Assembly (NCBI GenBank): GCA_039805565.1 | Contig: JBDLTZ010000011.1 | Coordinates: 1-58,448, forward strand | Direction of reading: 5' to 3' | DNA: 58,448 nt | Source: CALJIC01 sp039805565 | Lineage (GTDB): Bacteria; Chloroflexota; Chloroflexia; Chloroflexales; Roseiflexaceae | In this document: positions 1-7,845 of the stretch, in pieces | How positions within the stretch are numbered: position 1 is the first letter of the stretch | Layout of the letters: the number at the start of each line of letters is the position of its first letter | The notes under the pieces: generated by a model | Seen by the model: the letters and a program-made list of their open reading frames with translations, nothing else | Told to the model about the DNA's origin: nothing | Databases searched by the model: none | Position numbers and translations under genes: made by a program

Positions 1-6
1 CCCCCC

Positions 7-99
7 GCGCCCCTCCGAACCTTTCGCGGCGCTCCCCGCGCCCCTCCGAACCTTTCGCGGCGCTCCCCGCGCCCCTCCGAACCTTTCGCGGCGCTCCCC
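7..99. repeat. 31-bp tandem repeat, three copies
   Basis: Three near-identical 31-bp units begin at about 7, 38 and 69 (unit starts GCGCCCCTCCGAACC and ends GCGCTCCCC). A fourth unit decays at about 100. The repeat lies just downstream of the stop of the leftward fuconate dehydratase gene. It resembles the GC-rich 'GCGCCCCTCC' blocks seen near 11.6 kb and 57.95 kb. The units abut without spacers, so this is not a CRISPR array. No function is evident. Confidence 0.85.
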
Positions 100-120
100 A
101 CGCCCCTGCGGTCGATTCCG

Positions 121-1419
121 CTACTGCCACGCGCTCCCGTGCGGGTACTCGTGAGCGGCGAGCGACTCGGGCTTCATCTCGATGCTGTAGCCTGGAAGCA
201 GCGGCGGCATATAGCGCGCGTCCCTGATCACCACCGGGTCGATGAAGTGCTCGTGCAGGTGATCCACGTACTCAATCACCCGGCCCTCGAGCGAAGCGGA
301 GACGCAGATGTAGTCGAAGAGCGACAGGTGCTGGACGTACTCGCACAGCCCGACCCCGCCGGCGTGCGGGCAGACCGGCACGCCGAACTTGGCGGCCATC
401 AGGATCACGGCCAGACACTCATTCACCCCACCGAGGCGGCAGGCGTCGATCTGGCAGTAGCTGATCGCGCCAGCCTGAAGCAGCTGCTTGAAGATGATGC
501 GGTTCTGCACATGCTCGCCCGTTGCCACCCCGATGGGCGCCACGCCGCGCGCGATCGCCGCGTGGCCGAGCGCGTCGTCCGGGCTGGTGGGCTCCTCGAT
601 CCAGAGCGGGCGAAACGCAGCCAGTGCGCGCATGTGCTCGATCGCCTCGGCTACGTCCCACACCTGGTTGGCATCCATCATGAGCGTGCGGTCCGGGCCG
701 ATCTCCTCGCGGATGAGCGCCGCGCGGCGCATGTCGGACTCGAGGCTCACGCCGACCTTCATCTTGATGTGGGTCCAGCCATCGGCCACGGCGGCGCGGC
801 ACAGGGCGCGCACCTTCTCGTCTGAGTAGCCAAGCCAGCCGGCGGAGGTCGTGTAGGCCGGGAAGCCGCGAGCGCGCATCTCGGCCTCGCGCTCAGGCTT
901 GGTGGCGGCGTGGCGGCGCAGGAGCTCCAGCGCCTCGTCAGGCGTGATCGCGTCGGTGATGTAGCGGAAGTCGACGCAGGCCACCAGCTGCTCGGGGGTC
1001 ATGTCCGCCAGCAGCTTCCAGAGCGGCTTGCCCTCGGCCTTGGCCCACAGGTCCCACACGGCGTTGACCACCGCGGCGGTGGCGAGGTGGATCACGCCCT
1101 TCTCAGGTCCCACCCAGCGGAGCTGGCTGTCACCAGTGATCGCCCGCCAGAAGCCGGCCATATCGGCGGCGATCGACTCGAGCGTGCGCCCGAGCACCAG
1201 CGGCGCGAGCGCGTGGACCGCCGCGACGCACAGCTCGTTGCCGCGGCCGATGGTGAAAGTCAGCCCGTGCCCCTCAAGGCCGGCGGGGCTGTCGGTCTGC
1301 AGCACCACGTAGGCCGCGGAGTAGTCCGGGTCGCGGTTCATGGCATCGGAGCCGTCGAGCGAGCGCGAGGTGGGGAAGCGCACGTCACGGACGACAATGT
1401 CGGTGATGGTGGTCGGCAC
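121..1419 (-). CDS. fucD: L-fuconate dehydratase (enolase superfamily)
   Basis: 432 residues, a usual length for L-fuconate dehydratase, which removes water from L-fuconate to give 2-keto-3-deoxy-L-fuconate in the cytosol (oxidative, non-phosphorylating fucose route). The enolase-superfamily barrel is clear: a KMK motif at 219-221 supplies the catalytic Lys pair, metal ligands are expected at D249 (MDAN), E275/E276 (WIEEP) and E302 (GEHVQNR), and PHAGG near 352 carries the conserved His. The FKQLLQAGAI and PTSPDD signatures favour fuconate dehydratase over mandelate racemase or galactonate dehydratase. It is divergent from a GntR gene at 1563 across 143 bp of AT-rich promoter DNA, so that regulator probably controls it. 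A GHL6-type hydrolase and sugar transporter downstream fit a fucose or deoxysugar pathway. Other 6-deoxy sugar acids remain possible substrates. Confidence 0.9.
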   Translation of the reverse strand: MPTTITDIVVRDVRFPTSRSLDGSDAMNRDPDYSAAYVVLQTDSPAGLEGHGLTFTIGRGNELCVAAVHALAPLVLGRTLESIAADMAGFWRAITGDSQLRWVGPEKGVIHLATAAVVNAVWDLWAKAEGKPLWKLLADMTPEQLVACVDFRYITDAITPDEALELLRRHAATKPEREAEMRARGFPAYTTSAGWLGYSDEKVRALCRAAVADGWTHIKMKVGVSLESDMRRAALIREEIGPDRTLMMDANQVWDVAEAIEHMRALAAFRPLWIEEPTSPDDALGHAAIARGVAPIGVATGEHVQNRIIFKQLLQAGAISYCQIDACRLGGVNECLAVILMAAKFGVPVCPHAGGVGLCEYVQHLSLFDYICVSASLEGRVIEYVDHLHEHFIDPVVIRDARYMPPLLPGYSIEMKPESLAAHEYPHGSAWQ

Positions 1420-1436
1420 AGCAGTGTCCTGTTTGA

Positions 1437-1545
1437 TATTTTATAATATACCAGGGCTCAGACAACTGTACTATGCGGCTGAGCGGCTGTCAAGCACCTC
1501 GATCTTGACACATGCGCGCAAGAGATTATATAGTATAAGAAATAT
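1437..1545. promoter_or_regulatory. Divergent promoter region with AT-rich putative GntR operator
   Basis: A strongly AT-rich island separates fucD from the GntR gene. For the rightward gene, TTGACA at 1505-1510 lies 18 bp from TATAGT at 1529-1534. For the leftward gene the segment around 1437-1452 contains TTATAATATA. Very similar TTATAATATA sequence lies before the second GntR gene at 5826-5840. The two regulators are paralogues, so these AT-rich partial palindromes are candidate operators. Operator function is inference. Confidence 0.55.
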
Positions 1546-1562
1546 CACCCGACGAGACAGCC

Positions 1563-2237
1563 ATGAGCGACGGCACACACCGCACGGTGACGGAGCAGGT
1601 GCTGGCGCAGCTGCGCCAGCTGATTATGATCGGCGCCCTGGCCCCCGGCACCCGGATCGACCAGGGCGACCTGGCTCAGCGCTTCGGCGTGAGCGTCGTA
1701 CCGGTGCGCGAGGCGCTGGCCCGGCTCCAATCGAGCGGCCTGGTGAAGATCGTCGCACACCGCGGCGTCTTCGTGGAGTCGCTCTCGGCCGAGGAGCTGG
1801 TGGACATCTATAACGTCCGCGAGATCCTGGAGGAGCACGCCGCACAGCTGGCCACCGCACACCTCTCGGACGCCGACGTAGACGCGATGGATGTGATCGC
1901 GGCGCAGATGGAGGCTGTGGCGCGCGCGCAGGACTACGACACCTACCTGGCACTGAACCGCGACCTGCACTTCATCATCTACCGGGCCGCGCGCCGGCCA
2001 TACCTGTTGCAGATCATCGAGCAGCTGTGGGACCGCAGCACGCGCTACCGGCTGCTTCAGCTGCACGCTATCCCGGACCGCACGCTGCACGCGATCTTCG
2101 AGATCCAGGCGATCATTGCCGCCTGCCGCCGCCGCGACCGCGAGGCGATGGGCTACCTGGTACGCTACAAAGTGCACCAGACCACTGTCGGCCTGCTGGA
2201 GCAGATGCGCCAGGCACAGGCCAGGGCTAACGACTGA
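1563..2237 (+). CDS. GntR family (FCD domain) transcriptional regulator
   Basis: 224 residues. An N-terminal winged helix-turn-helix (about 8-70, with the GntR hallmark VPVREALARLQ) is followed by an all-helical FCD ligand domain (about 80-210) whose Asp/His residues (near NRDLHF) usually hold a metal and a small carboxylate or sugar acid. It is probably a repressor of the divergent fuconate dehydratase gene and of the module starting at 2348 (inference from position). It is clearly paralogous to the regulator at 5868; the HTH blocks are nearly superimposable. The start is ATG 1563, 29 bp after the predicted -10. The stop codon and preceding Asn-Asp codons lie inside a 7-bp-period tandem repeat, so the C-terminus may have been set by repeat invasion. 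Confidence 0.93.
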   Translation: MSDGTHRTVTEQVLAQLRQLIMIGALAPGTRIDQGDLAQRFGVSVVPVREALARLQSSGLVKIVAHRGVFVESLSAEELVDIYNVREILEEHAAQLATAHLSDADVDAMDVIAAQMEAVARAQDYDTYLALNRDLHFIIYRAARRPYLLQIIEQLWDRSTRYRLLQLHAIPDRTLHAIFEIQAIIAACRRRDREAMGYLVRYKVHQTTVGLLEQMRQAQARAND

Positions 2238-2326
2238 TGACTGACGACTGATGACTGACGACTGACGACTGATGACTGACGAACGTTCTTGGTCGGTGGT
2301 CGGTTATCGGTGGTCGGTGGTCCGTG
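2230..2326. repeat. Heptad-period tandem repeats (two blocks)
   Basis: Block one (2230-2285) is built of 7-bp units alternating ACGACTG and ATGACTG. Block two (2291-2326) is built of GGTCGGT-like 7-bp units. Block one overlaps the stop codon of the GntR gene (2235-2237). These belong to the same period-7 class seen at 10386, 20027, 20082, 42676, 43391, 44353, 46451, 46797 and 55490. Confidence 0.85.
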
Positions 2327-2347
2327 ATCTCATAGGATGGAGCGCAC

Positions 2348-3487
2348 GTGACCTCGATCCAGCTCTCCGGAATCACCTGGGACCACACCCGTGGCTACCT
2401 GCCGATGGTCGCTACGGCGCAGCGGTTCGGCGAAGCCAACCCCGGCGTCGAGATCACCTGGCGCAAGCGCTCGCTCAAGGCCTTCGGCGACCAGCCGCTC
2501 GAGCAGCTCGCGCCGCACTTCGACCTGCTGGTGATCGACCATCCATTCGTCGGACTAGCTTCGAGCCACGGGCTGCTGCTGCCGCTCGACGCGCACCTGC
2601 CCGCCGCGTTCCTGGCCGACCAGGCAGCCAACAGCGTCGGCGCCTCGTACCCCAGCTATATCTACGACGGCCACCTGTGGGCGCTGCCGATCGATGCGGC
2701 GACGCCGGTGAGCGCCTGGCGGCCAGACCTGCTGGAGCAGCAGCCCGAAACCTGGGAAGAGCTGCTGGCCCTGGCGCGACGCGGGCTCGTGGCGCTGCCG
2801 GCAGTTAAGATCGACAGCCTGATGCACGTCTACATGCTCTGCATCGCGCTGGGCGAAGAGCCCTTCCGCACGCCGGAGCAGGTGGCCGCGCCGGAGGTGA
2901 CGGCGGGCGCGCTGGAGCTGCTGCGCGAGCTGGTGGCACTGTGCGACCCGGCCTGCCTCACGCGCAACCCCATCCGCACGCTCGAGGCGCTGGCCGGGGG
3001 CGATAAGTTAGCCTACTGCCCGTTTGCCTACGGCTACTCGAACTACGCCCGCCCCGGCTACGCCCGACACACCCTGCGCTTCGGCGGCCTCGTGAGCTAC
3101 GGCGGGCGGCGTCTGCGCTCGACCCTGGGCGGCACCGGGCTGGCGATCTCCAGCGCCTGCGCACACCCCGAGGAGGCCCTGGCCTACGCCCAGCTCGTCG
3201 CCTCGCCCGCATGCCAGCGCGGCATGTTCTTCACCAGCGGCGGGCAGCCCGGCCACCGCTCGGCCTGGGAGAGCCATGCGGTCAACGAGCAGTGCGGCGG
3301 CTTCTTCCGCGACACGCTCCAGACACTCGATGAGGCCTTCCTACGGCCGCGCTACCACGGCTACGACCCCTTCCAGGACCACGCGGCCGAGCTGGTGCAC
3401 GCATACCTGAGCCACGGCGGCGACGCCCGCCAGGTGACGGCGGAGCTGGACGCGGCGTACCGGCAGTCGAGGCACGCCACAGCGTAG
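2348..3487 (+). CDS. Solute-binding-protein-like protein without signal peptide
   Basis: 379 residues, GTG start. The fold signature is that of ABC family-1 extracellular solute-binding proteins: an N-terminal GITWDHTRGYLPM strand/turn, FDLLVIDHPFVG, a substrate-contact region near SYPSYIYDGHLWALPIDA, and a C-terminal lobe with LGGTGLAIS. There is no signal peptide, lipobox or membrane segment; the protein begins directly with the first strand, and no upstream in-frame start adds one. It therefore probably acts in the cytosol. It is followed by a CaiB CoA-transferase and a MaoC dehydratase and preceded by a GntR gene. From memory, the same set recurs in proteobacteria, where this protein is routinely labelled a periplasmic binding protein. 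A sensor, a chaperone-like acyl-carrier role or an unrecognised enzyme are all possible. The family is fairly certain; the role is unknown. Confidence 0.75.
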   Translation: MTSIQLSGITWDHTRGYLPMVATAQRFGEANPGVEITWRKRSLKAFGDQPLEQLAPHFDLLVIDHPFVGLASSHGLLLPLDAHLPAAFLADQAANSVGASYPSYIYDGHLWALPIDAATPVSAWRPDLLEQQPETWEELLALARRGLVALPAVKIDSLMHVYMLCIALGEEPFRTPEQVAAPEVTAGALELLRELVALCDPACLTRNPIRTLEALAGGDKLAYCPFAYGYSNYARPGYARHTLRFGGLVSYGGRRLRSTLGGTGLAISSACAHPEEALAYAQLVASPACQRGMFFTSGGQPGHRSAWESHAVNEQCGGFFRDTLQTLDEAFLRPRYHGYDPFQDHAAELVHAYLSHGGDARQVTAELDAAYRQSRHATA

Positions 3488-3596
3488 CAGGCCGTATGCC
3501 GGCCACGCCAGTCTGGCAGGCGGCAGAGCAGCCGCTGGACGCATCCCTCGGTGAAGTGTGGCGCCGCGCGGGCGCTGTCTACCTATAGAGGCCACC

Positions 3597-4751
3597 ATGG
3601 ACACAACCCGACCACTCGAGGGCCTGCTGGTCCTTGACTTCAGCCAGTTCCTCGCCGGCCCATCGTGCGCGCTGCGCCTGGCGGACCTGGGCGCGCGCGT
3701 GATCAAGATCGAGCGGCCCGAGGGCGGCGATCTCTGCCGGCAGCTGTACATCAGCAACCTCGAGCTGGACGGCGACAGCACGCTGTTCCACAGCATCAAC
3801 CGCAACAAGCAGAGCTACGCCGCCAACCTGAAGGACCCGGCTGACCTGGAGCGCGTGCGCCAGCTGGTGGCGCGCGCCGACGTGCTCATCCAGAACTTCC
3901 GTCCGGGGGTGATGGAGCGCATCGGGCTAGACCACGCCGCGGCGCGCGAGATCAACCCGCGGCTGGTGTACGCCACCGTGACCGGCTACGGCCCGGTAGG
4001 CCCCTGGAAAGACAAGCCCGGCCAGGACCTGCTGGTGCAGTCGCTCTCCGGCCTGGTGTGGCTCAACGGCGACGCGGGCCAGCCGCCCATGCCCTTCGGC
4101 CTGGCGGTGGCCGACATGATGGCCGGCGCGCACCTGGCGCAGGGCATCCTGGCCTGCCTCGTGCGGCGCGGCGTGACGGGGCGCGGCGGGCTGGTGGAGG
4201 TGAGCCTGCTCGAGTCGGCGCTCGACTTCCAGTTCGAGGTGCTGACGACCCACCTGAACGACGGCGGGCGGCTGCCGGAGCGCAGCGCGGTGAACAACGC
4301 CCACGCCTACCTGGGCGCGCCCTACGGCATCTACGCCACCGCCGACGGCTACCTGGCGCTGGCGATGGGCTCGGTGCTGCGGCTGGCGGAGCTGCTGGAG
4401 TGCCCGGCGCTGCGCGCGTTCCCCGACCCGAAGACGTGGTTCACGCAGCGCGACGAGATCAAGGCGGTGCTGGCCGAGCACCTGCGCGGGCGGACCACCA
4501 CCGAATGGCTGGCGCGGCTCGAGCCGGCGGACTACTGGTGCGCCGACGTGCTCACCTGGCCGCGGCTCATGGCCCACGACGCCTTCAAAGCGCTGGGGAT
4601 GACACAGGAGGTGCGGCGCGCCAACGGCGCGAGCCTGACAACGACGCGCTGCCCGATCCGGGTGGACGGCGGGCTGCTCACATCGCCCACCGGCGCGCCG
4701 AAGATCGGCGAGCATACGGCGGATATCGCGGCGGAGTTCGGCCTGCAGTAG
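3597..4751 (+). CDS. CaiB/BaiF family CoA-transferase
   Basis: 384 residues from ATG 3597, preceded by AGAGG; the frame stays open upstream but the family starts here. Family III CoA-transferases move CoA between carboxylic acids via an aspartyl-CoA anhydride. Visible marks are the N-terminal GLLVLDFSQFLAGPSCALRLADLGARVIKIE segment (quoted in part), NRNKQSYAANLKDP, VLIQNFRPGVMERIGLD and TGYGPVGPWKDKPGQDLLVQ, whose Asp (in GQDLLVQ) is the expected nucleophile. It sits between the signal-less SBP-like gene and a MaoC dehydratase, so the pair could activate and hydrate or dehydrate a sugar-derived or C4-C5 acid. Mesaconyl-CoA transferase and hydratase of the 3-hydroxypropionate bicycle belong to the same two families, but these proteins are not specific enough to say so. 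Confidence 0.92.
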   Translation: MDTTRPLEGLLVLDFSQFLAGPSCALRLADLGARVIKIERPEGGDLCRQLYISNLELDGDSTLFHSINRNKQSYAANLKDPADLERVRQLVARADVLIQNFRPGVMERIGLDHAAAREINPRLVYATVTGYGPVGPWKDKPGQDLLVQSLSGLVWLNGDAGQPPMPFGLAVADMMAGAHLAQGILACLVRRGVTGRGGLVEVSLLESALDFQFEVLTTHLNDGGRLPERSAVNNAHAYLGAPYGIYATADGYLALAMGSVLRLAELLECPALRAFPDPKTWFTQRDEIKAVLAEHLRGRTTTEWLARLEPADYWCADVLTWPRLMAHDAFKALGMTQEVRRANGASLTTTRCPIRVDGGLLTSPTGAPKIGEHTADIAAEFGLQ

Positions 4752-4862
4752 GAGCGAGGGCACCGCCGGGCATCGCCGTAAGGGCGCAGCCATTGGGAAC
4801 CGCCGCCCATATCGCGGCGTCATCAGCGCTGGACACAAATCAACTCACAGGAGCGCAGCACA

Positions 4863-5309
4863 ATGATCGAGGAGCGGTACTTCGAGGGGTACGAGGTCGG
4901 CTACAGCCGCCAGAGCATGGGGCGCACCATCACCGAAGCCGATGTCGTGCTACACGCCGGGCAAACCGGTGACTTCTACCCGCACCACATGGACGCCGAG
5001 TGGTGCAAGACGCAGGACTTCGGCCAGCGGATCGCCCACGGCACCCTGATCTTCAGCGTGGCGGTTGGCATGACAGCGGGCGCGATCAACCCGCACGCCA
5101 TGTCCTACGGCTACGACCGGCTGCGCTTCATCCGGCCGGTGTTCATCGGCGACACCATCCGCGTGCGTGCCAGCATCAAGGAGAAGCGCGACCACCCAAA
5201 GCGTGCTGACCACGGCGTCGTCGTCGAGCTGGTCGAAGTGTTCAACCAGCGCGAGGAGACCGTGCTGGTCTGCGAGCACCTGTACCTTGTGCGGCGGCGC
5301 GAAGGGTAG
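4863..5309 (+). CDS. MaoC-like acyl-CoA dehydratase
   Basis: 148 residues, a single hot-dog domain as in R-specific enoyl-CoA hydratases and MaoC dehydratases. The hydratase-2 active-site block is visible: TGDFYPHHMDAEW (catalytic Asp and His) followed by GQRIAHGTLIFSV. The start is ATG 4863 with an AGGAG nearby. It is 111 bp downstream of the CoA-transferase and probably co-transcribed with it. It probably hydrates or dehydrates the CoA thioester made by the transferase; the substrate is unknown. Confidence 0.9.
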   Translation: MIEERYFEGYEVGYSRQSMGRTITEADVVLHAGQTGDFYPHHMDAEWCKTQDFGQRIAHGTLIFSVAVGMTAGAINPHAMSYGYDRLRFIRPVFIGDTIRVRASIKEKRDHPKRADHGVVVELVEVFNQREETVLVCEHLYLVRRREG

Positions 5310-5479
5310 GGGTGTGGAGGTGCAGCCCCCGAGAACACGCCGCCCTCTAGTGTGCAGCGCACCAGCGCAGAGCGGGGGATTGGGGATGCAACCCCCGAAG
5401 AATACATCATCAATCCCGACTTTTTCTATCCGGTGAGATTGCTCTAGCCACAGAGCGCACTGACACAAGAAGAGGGAGC

Positions 5480-5809
5480 ATGCGGCGAACGCACGCTGGT
5501 CTTGCGATCATGGTAGCGCTGGCGCTGCTGCTGGCGTGCGGGCTGCTCGCAGCCGGGGTGCGCGCGGGGGCCGTGGCACCGCCGGACGTGGACGTGGGTC
5601 TAGGGGACGCGCGCCTGATCGGGCGCACATCGGTGATACCCTACTGCTCGCAGCTGATCGGGCCGGACTGCGTGGGCGATGATCCCGTGCCGCCGCAGCG
5701 CGTGTACACGCTGTGGGCTTTTATAAGAACCGAGCGCGGGAGCTGGCGAAACCCGGAGGTGCGGCGCATTTTCTCGCTTCCACTGACCCGGCCGCGCACG
5801 CTTCCTTGA
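5480..5809 (+). CDS. Small secreted protein, unknown
   Basis: 109 residues. ATG 5480 follows a strong purine-rich ribosome binding site (AGAGGGAG). An N-terminal Sec-type signal peptide is evident: positive MRRTH, then a hydrophobic core rich in Ala, Leu and Val to about residue 27 ending ...AGVRAGAVA. The mature part has two Cys residues (near YCSQLIGPDCVGD) that could form a disulfide. No family is recognised. The C-terminal 25 residues are basic and the frame runs up to the promoter of the next gene, so a decayed 3' end is possible. It is oriented with, but separated by 170 bp from, the MaoC gene. Confidence 0.5.
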   Translation: MRRTHAGLAIMVALALLLACGLLAAGVRAGAVAPPDVDVGLGDARLIGRTSVIPYCSQLIGPDCVGDDPVPPQRVYTLWAFIRTERGSWRNPEVRRIFSLPLTRPRTLP

Positions 5810-5840
5810 CAATCTGCCACATGGATTATAATATATATAC
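5806..5840 (+). promoter_or_regulatory. Promoter and putative operator of the second GntR gene
   Basis: TTGACA at 5806-5811 is followed by TATAAT at 5827-5832 inside a run of alternating A and T (ATTATAATATATATA). The spacer to this -10 is 15 bp; shifting into the run gives a better distance. The AT island mirrors the one before the paralogous regulator at 1.45-1.54 kb. Confidence 0.55.
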
Positions 5841-5867
5841 CGAACCGTCTCCCTGACACTATACGAG

Positions 5868-6557
5868 ATGCGACAGCACCTCCCGCGCACCGTCACCGAG
5901 CAGGTGTACGAGCAGATGCGTGACACTATCCGCAGCGGCGGGCTTACGCCCGGCCAGCGCATCGACCAAGCAGGCCTGGCGCGGCGCTTCGGCACCAGCA
6001 TCGTGCCGGTGCGCGAGGCCCTGGCCCGCCTGCAGGCCGATGGCCTGGTGCGGATCGTGCCGCACCGCGGCGCCTTCGTCGAGGCGATCGCGCCCGACGC
6101 GCTCGCCGAGATCTACTCGATGCGCGAGCTGCTCGAGGAGGACGCCGCCAGGCTCGCGGCGCCGCACCTCACGGAGGCCGACATGGTGCAGATCGAGGGG
6201 CTGGTGGGGCAGATGGCGGAGGCGACGGCGCGCGAGGAGTACGAGACGCTGTTCGACCTCAACCGGGACTTTCACTTCACGATCTACCGCGCCTCGCGGC
6301 GGGCGCACCTGTTGCAGATCATCCAGCAGCTCTGGGACCAGGGCGACTCGTACCGGCGCGCCTACACCGAGGTGCCCGAGCGCGCGCGTATGGCCCTGGT
6401 GGAGCACCGGGTGATCCTCGAGGCCTGCCGCCGGCGCGACCCGGACGCGCTCGGGATCACGATCAGGCACCACGTCCACCAGACCACGATCGGTCTGCTC
6501 GAGCATATCCGCGCGACGATGCGCGAGGAGGCCCTGCGTGACAGCCACGCCGCTTGA
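5868..6557 (+). CDS. GntR family (FCD domain) transcriptional regulator, second copy
   Basis: 229 residues with the same architecture as the 1563 gene: winged HTH at about 8-70 (VPVREALARLQADGLVRI) and an FCD domain at about 80-215 with the NRDFHF metal/ligand motif. It overlaps the downstream oxidoreductase by 20 bp, indicating translational coupling and a shared operon. It probably senses a carboxylate or sugar-acid intermediate and regulates the oxidoreductase and the sugar transporter that follow (inference). Confidence 0.93.
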   Translation: MRQHLPRTVTEQVYEQMRDTIRSGGLTPGQRIDQAGLARRFGTSIVPVREALARLQADGLVRIVPHRGAFVEAIAPDALAEIYSMRELLEEDAARLAAPHLTEADMVQIEGLVGQMAEATAREEYETLFDLNRDFHFTIYRASRRAHLLQIIQQLWDQGDSYRRAYTEVPERARMALVEHRVILEACRRRDPDALGITIRHHVHQTTIGLLEHIRATMREEALRDSHAA

Positions 6558-7617
6558 CCTGCGCTACAAGCCCGAGCTGCCGCCGAAGCACGACTACGGC
6601 ATCGGCGTCATCGGCTGCGGCGGCATCGTGAACTACGCCCACCTGCCGGCCTACAAAGCCAACGGGCTTCACGTCGTGGCCTGCTACGACCTGAGCGCCG
6701 AGGCCGCGCGCCAGACGGCGTCAGCCCACGGCATACCACGCGTCTACGAGGAGCTCGATGCCCTGCTGGCCGATCCGGCGATTGAGATCGTGGACATCGC
6801 CGTACCGGCCTGGGAGCAGCGCCCGATCGCCGAGCGCGCCCTGGCTGCCGGCAAGCACCTACTCTGTCAGAAGCCGCTCTCCGAGAACCTGGAGGACGCG
6901 CGCGCAATCGCCGAGGCCGGCCGTCGCGCCGGTCGCAAGGTGGCCGTGAACCAGCAGATGCGCTGGAGCGCCGGCATCGCCGCCGCGCGCGATCTGATCA
7001 GCCGTGGCTTCATTGGGCAGGTCACCGACGCCCAGATCCAGGTCACCACCAGCACGCCCTGGCACATGTGGCCCTGGCTGCGCGAGGCGCCCCGCCTCGA
7101 TGTGATGTACCACAGCATCCACTACATCGACAGCATGCGCTCCATCTTAGGCGACCCGGAGTGGGTCACCAGCCGCCACGCGAAGTTCCCCGGCCAGCCG
7201 GAGCGCGCCGAGACGAAGACCGTCACGGTGATGGACTACGCCTCAGGCGCGCAGGCGCTGATCGCGGTGAACCACCACGACGAGAGCGGCGACCACAGCG
7301 CCACCTTCCGCTTTCTCGGTACCGAGGGGGTCATTCGGGGCACCATCGGGCTGCTCTACAACTACCCGCACGGTCGGCCGGATACGCTCCAGTGCCGCTC
7401 GACGCGCACCACACCGGCAGTGTGGTACGACGTCGCGCTCGAGGGGCTCTGGATCCCGGATGCCTTCATCGGGCCGATGGCCTCGCTGATGGCGGCCGTG
7501 CAGAGCGGCGGCGCGCCCGCCACCGACGCGTCCGACAACCTCGGCACGCTGCGCGCCGTCCACGCCGCATATCTCTCGGCCGCCGAGCACCGCTCGGTGC
7601 GGCCGGATGATCTCTAG
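6538..7617 (+). CDS. Gfo/Idh/MocA family oxidoreductase
   Basis: 359 residues, GTG start inside the end of the GntR gene. The N-terminal Rossmann fold is marked by GVIGCGGIVNYAHLPAY (dinucleotide-binding glycines) and the family EKP-type motif appears as CQKPLS near residue 112, whose Lys is the usual catalytic residue. The C-terminal alpha/beta domain carries HSIHYIDSMRSILGDPEWV. Such enzymes oxidise or reduce sugars, inositols or sugar acids with NAD(P). In this cluster it is a candidate deoxysugar or sugar-acid dehydrogenase (inference). The tail ends just before a short repeat block resembling CCTCTGTG units. Confidence 0.93.
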   Translation: MTATPLDLRYKPELPPKHDYGIGVIGCGGIVNYAHLPAYKANGLHVVACYDLSAEAARQTASAHGIPRVYEELDALLADPAIEIVDIAVPAWEQRPIAERALAAGKHLLCQKPLSENLEDARAIAEAGRRAGRKVAVNQQMRWSAGIAAARDLISRGFIGQVTDAQIQVTTSTPWHMWPWLREAPRLDVMYHSIHYIDSMRSILGDPEWVTSRHAKFPGQPERAETKTVTVMDYASGAQALIAVNHHDESGDHSATFRFLGTEGVIRGTIGLLYNYPHGRPDTLQCRSTRTTPAVWYDVALEGLWIPDAFIGPMASLMAAVQSGGAPATDASDNLGTLRAVHAAYLSAAEHRSVRPDDL

Positions 7618-7845
7618 CCACAGAGGACGAAGAGGCGCACCGCCGCCGTGGGCCGGACCGGCTCACCGACGAGCGGCTGCCCCTCGGCGTCGACCGCCCC
7701 TCTGTGAACTCCGTGCCCTCTGTGGCAGCTCGCTCGGAAAGGAGGCGCCTCGCACACAGCACTGCTCCCTGGGAATCATCGCGTCTACGACGGCAAAGAT
7801 GCTTGAGTGCGTCGGCACGCGCCGACAACGAACAAGGAGTTCAGG

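Noticed and set aside
4863..5309. Assigning the CaiB/MaoC pair to mesaconyl-CoA steps of the 3-hydroxypropionate bicycle.
   Set aside because: Only the families match. The bicycle's mesaconyl-C4-CoA hydratase is larger, and no other bicycle gene is nearby.
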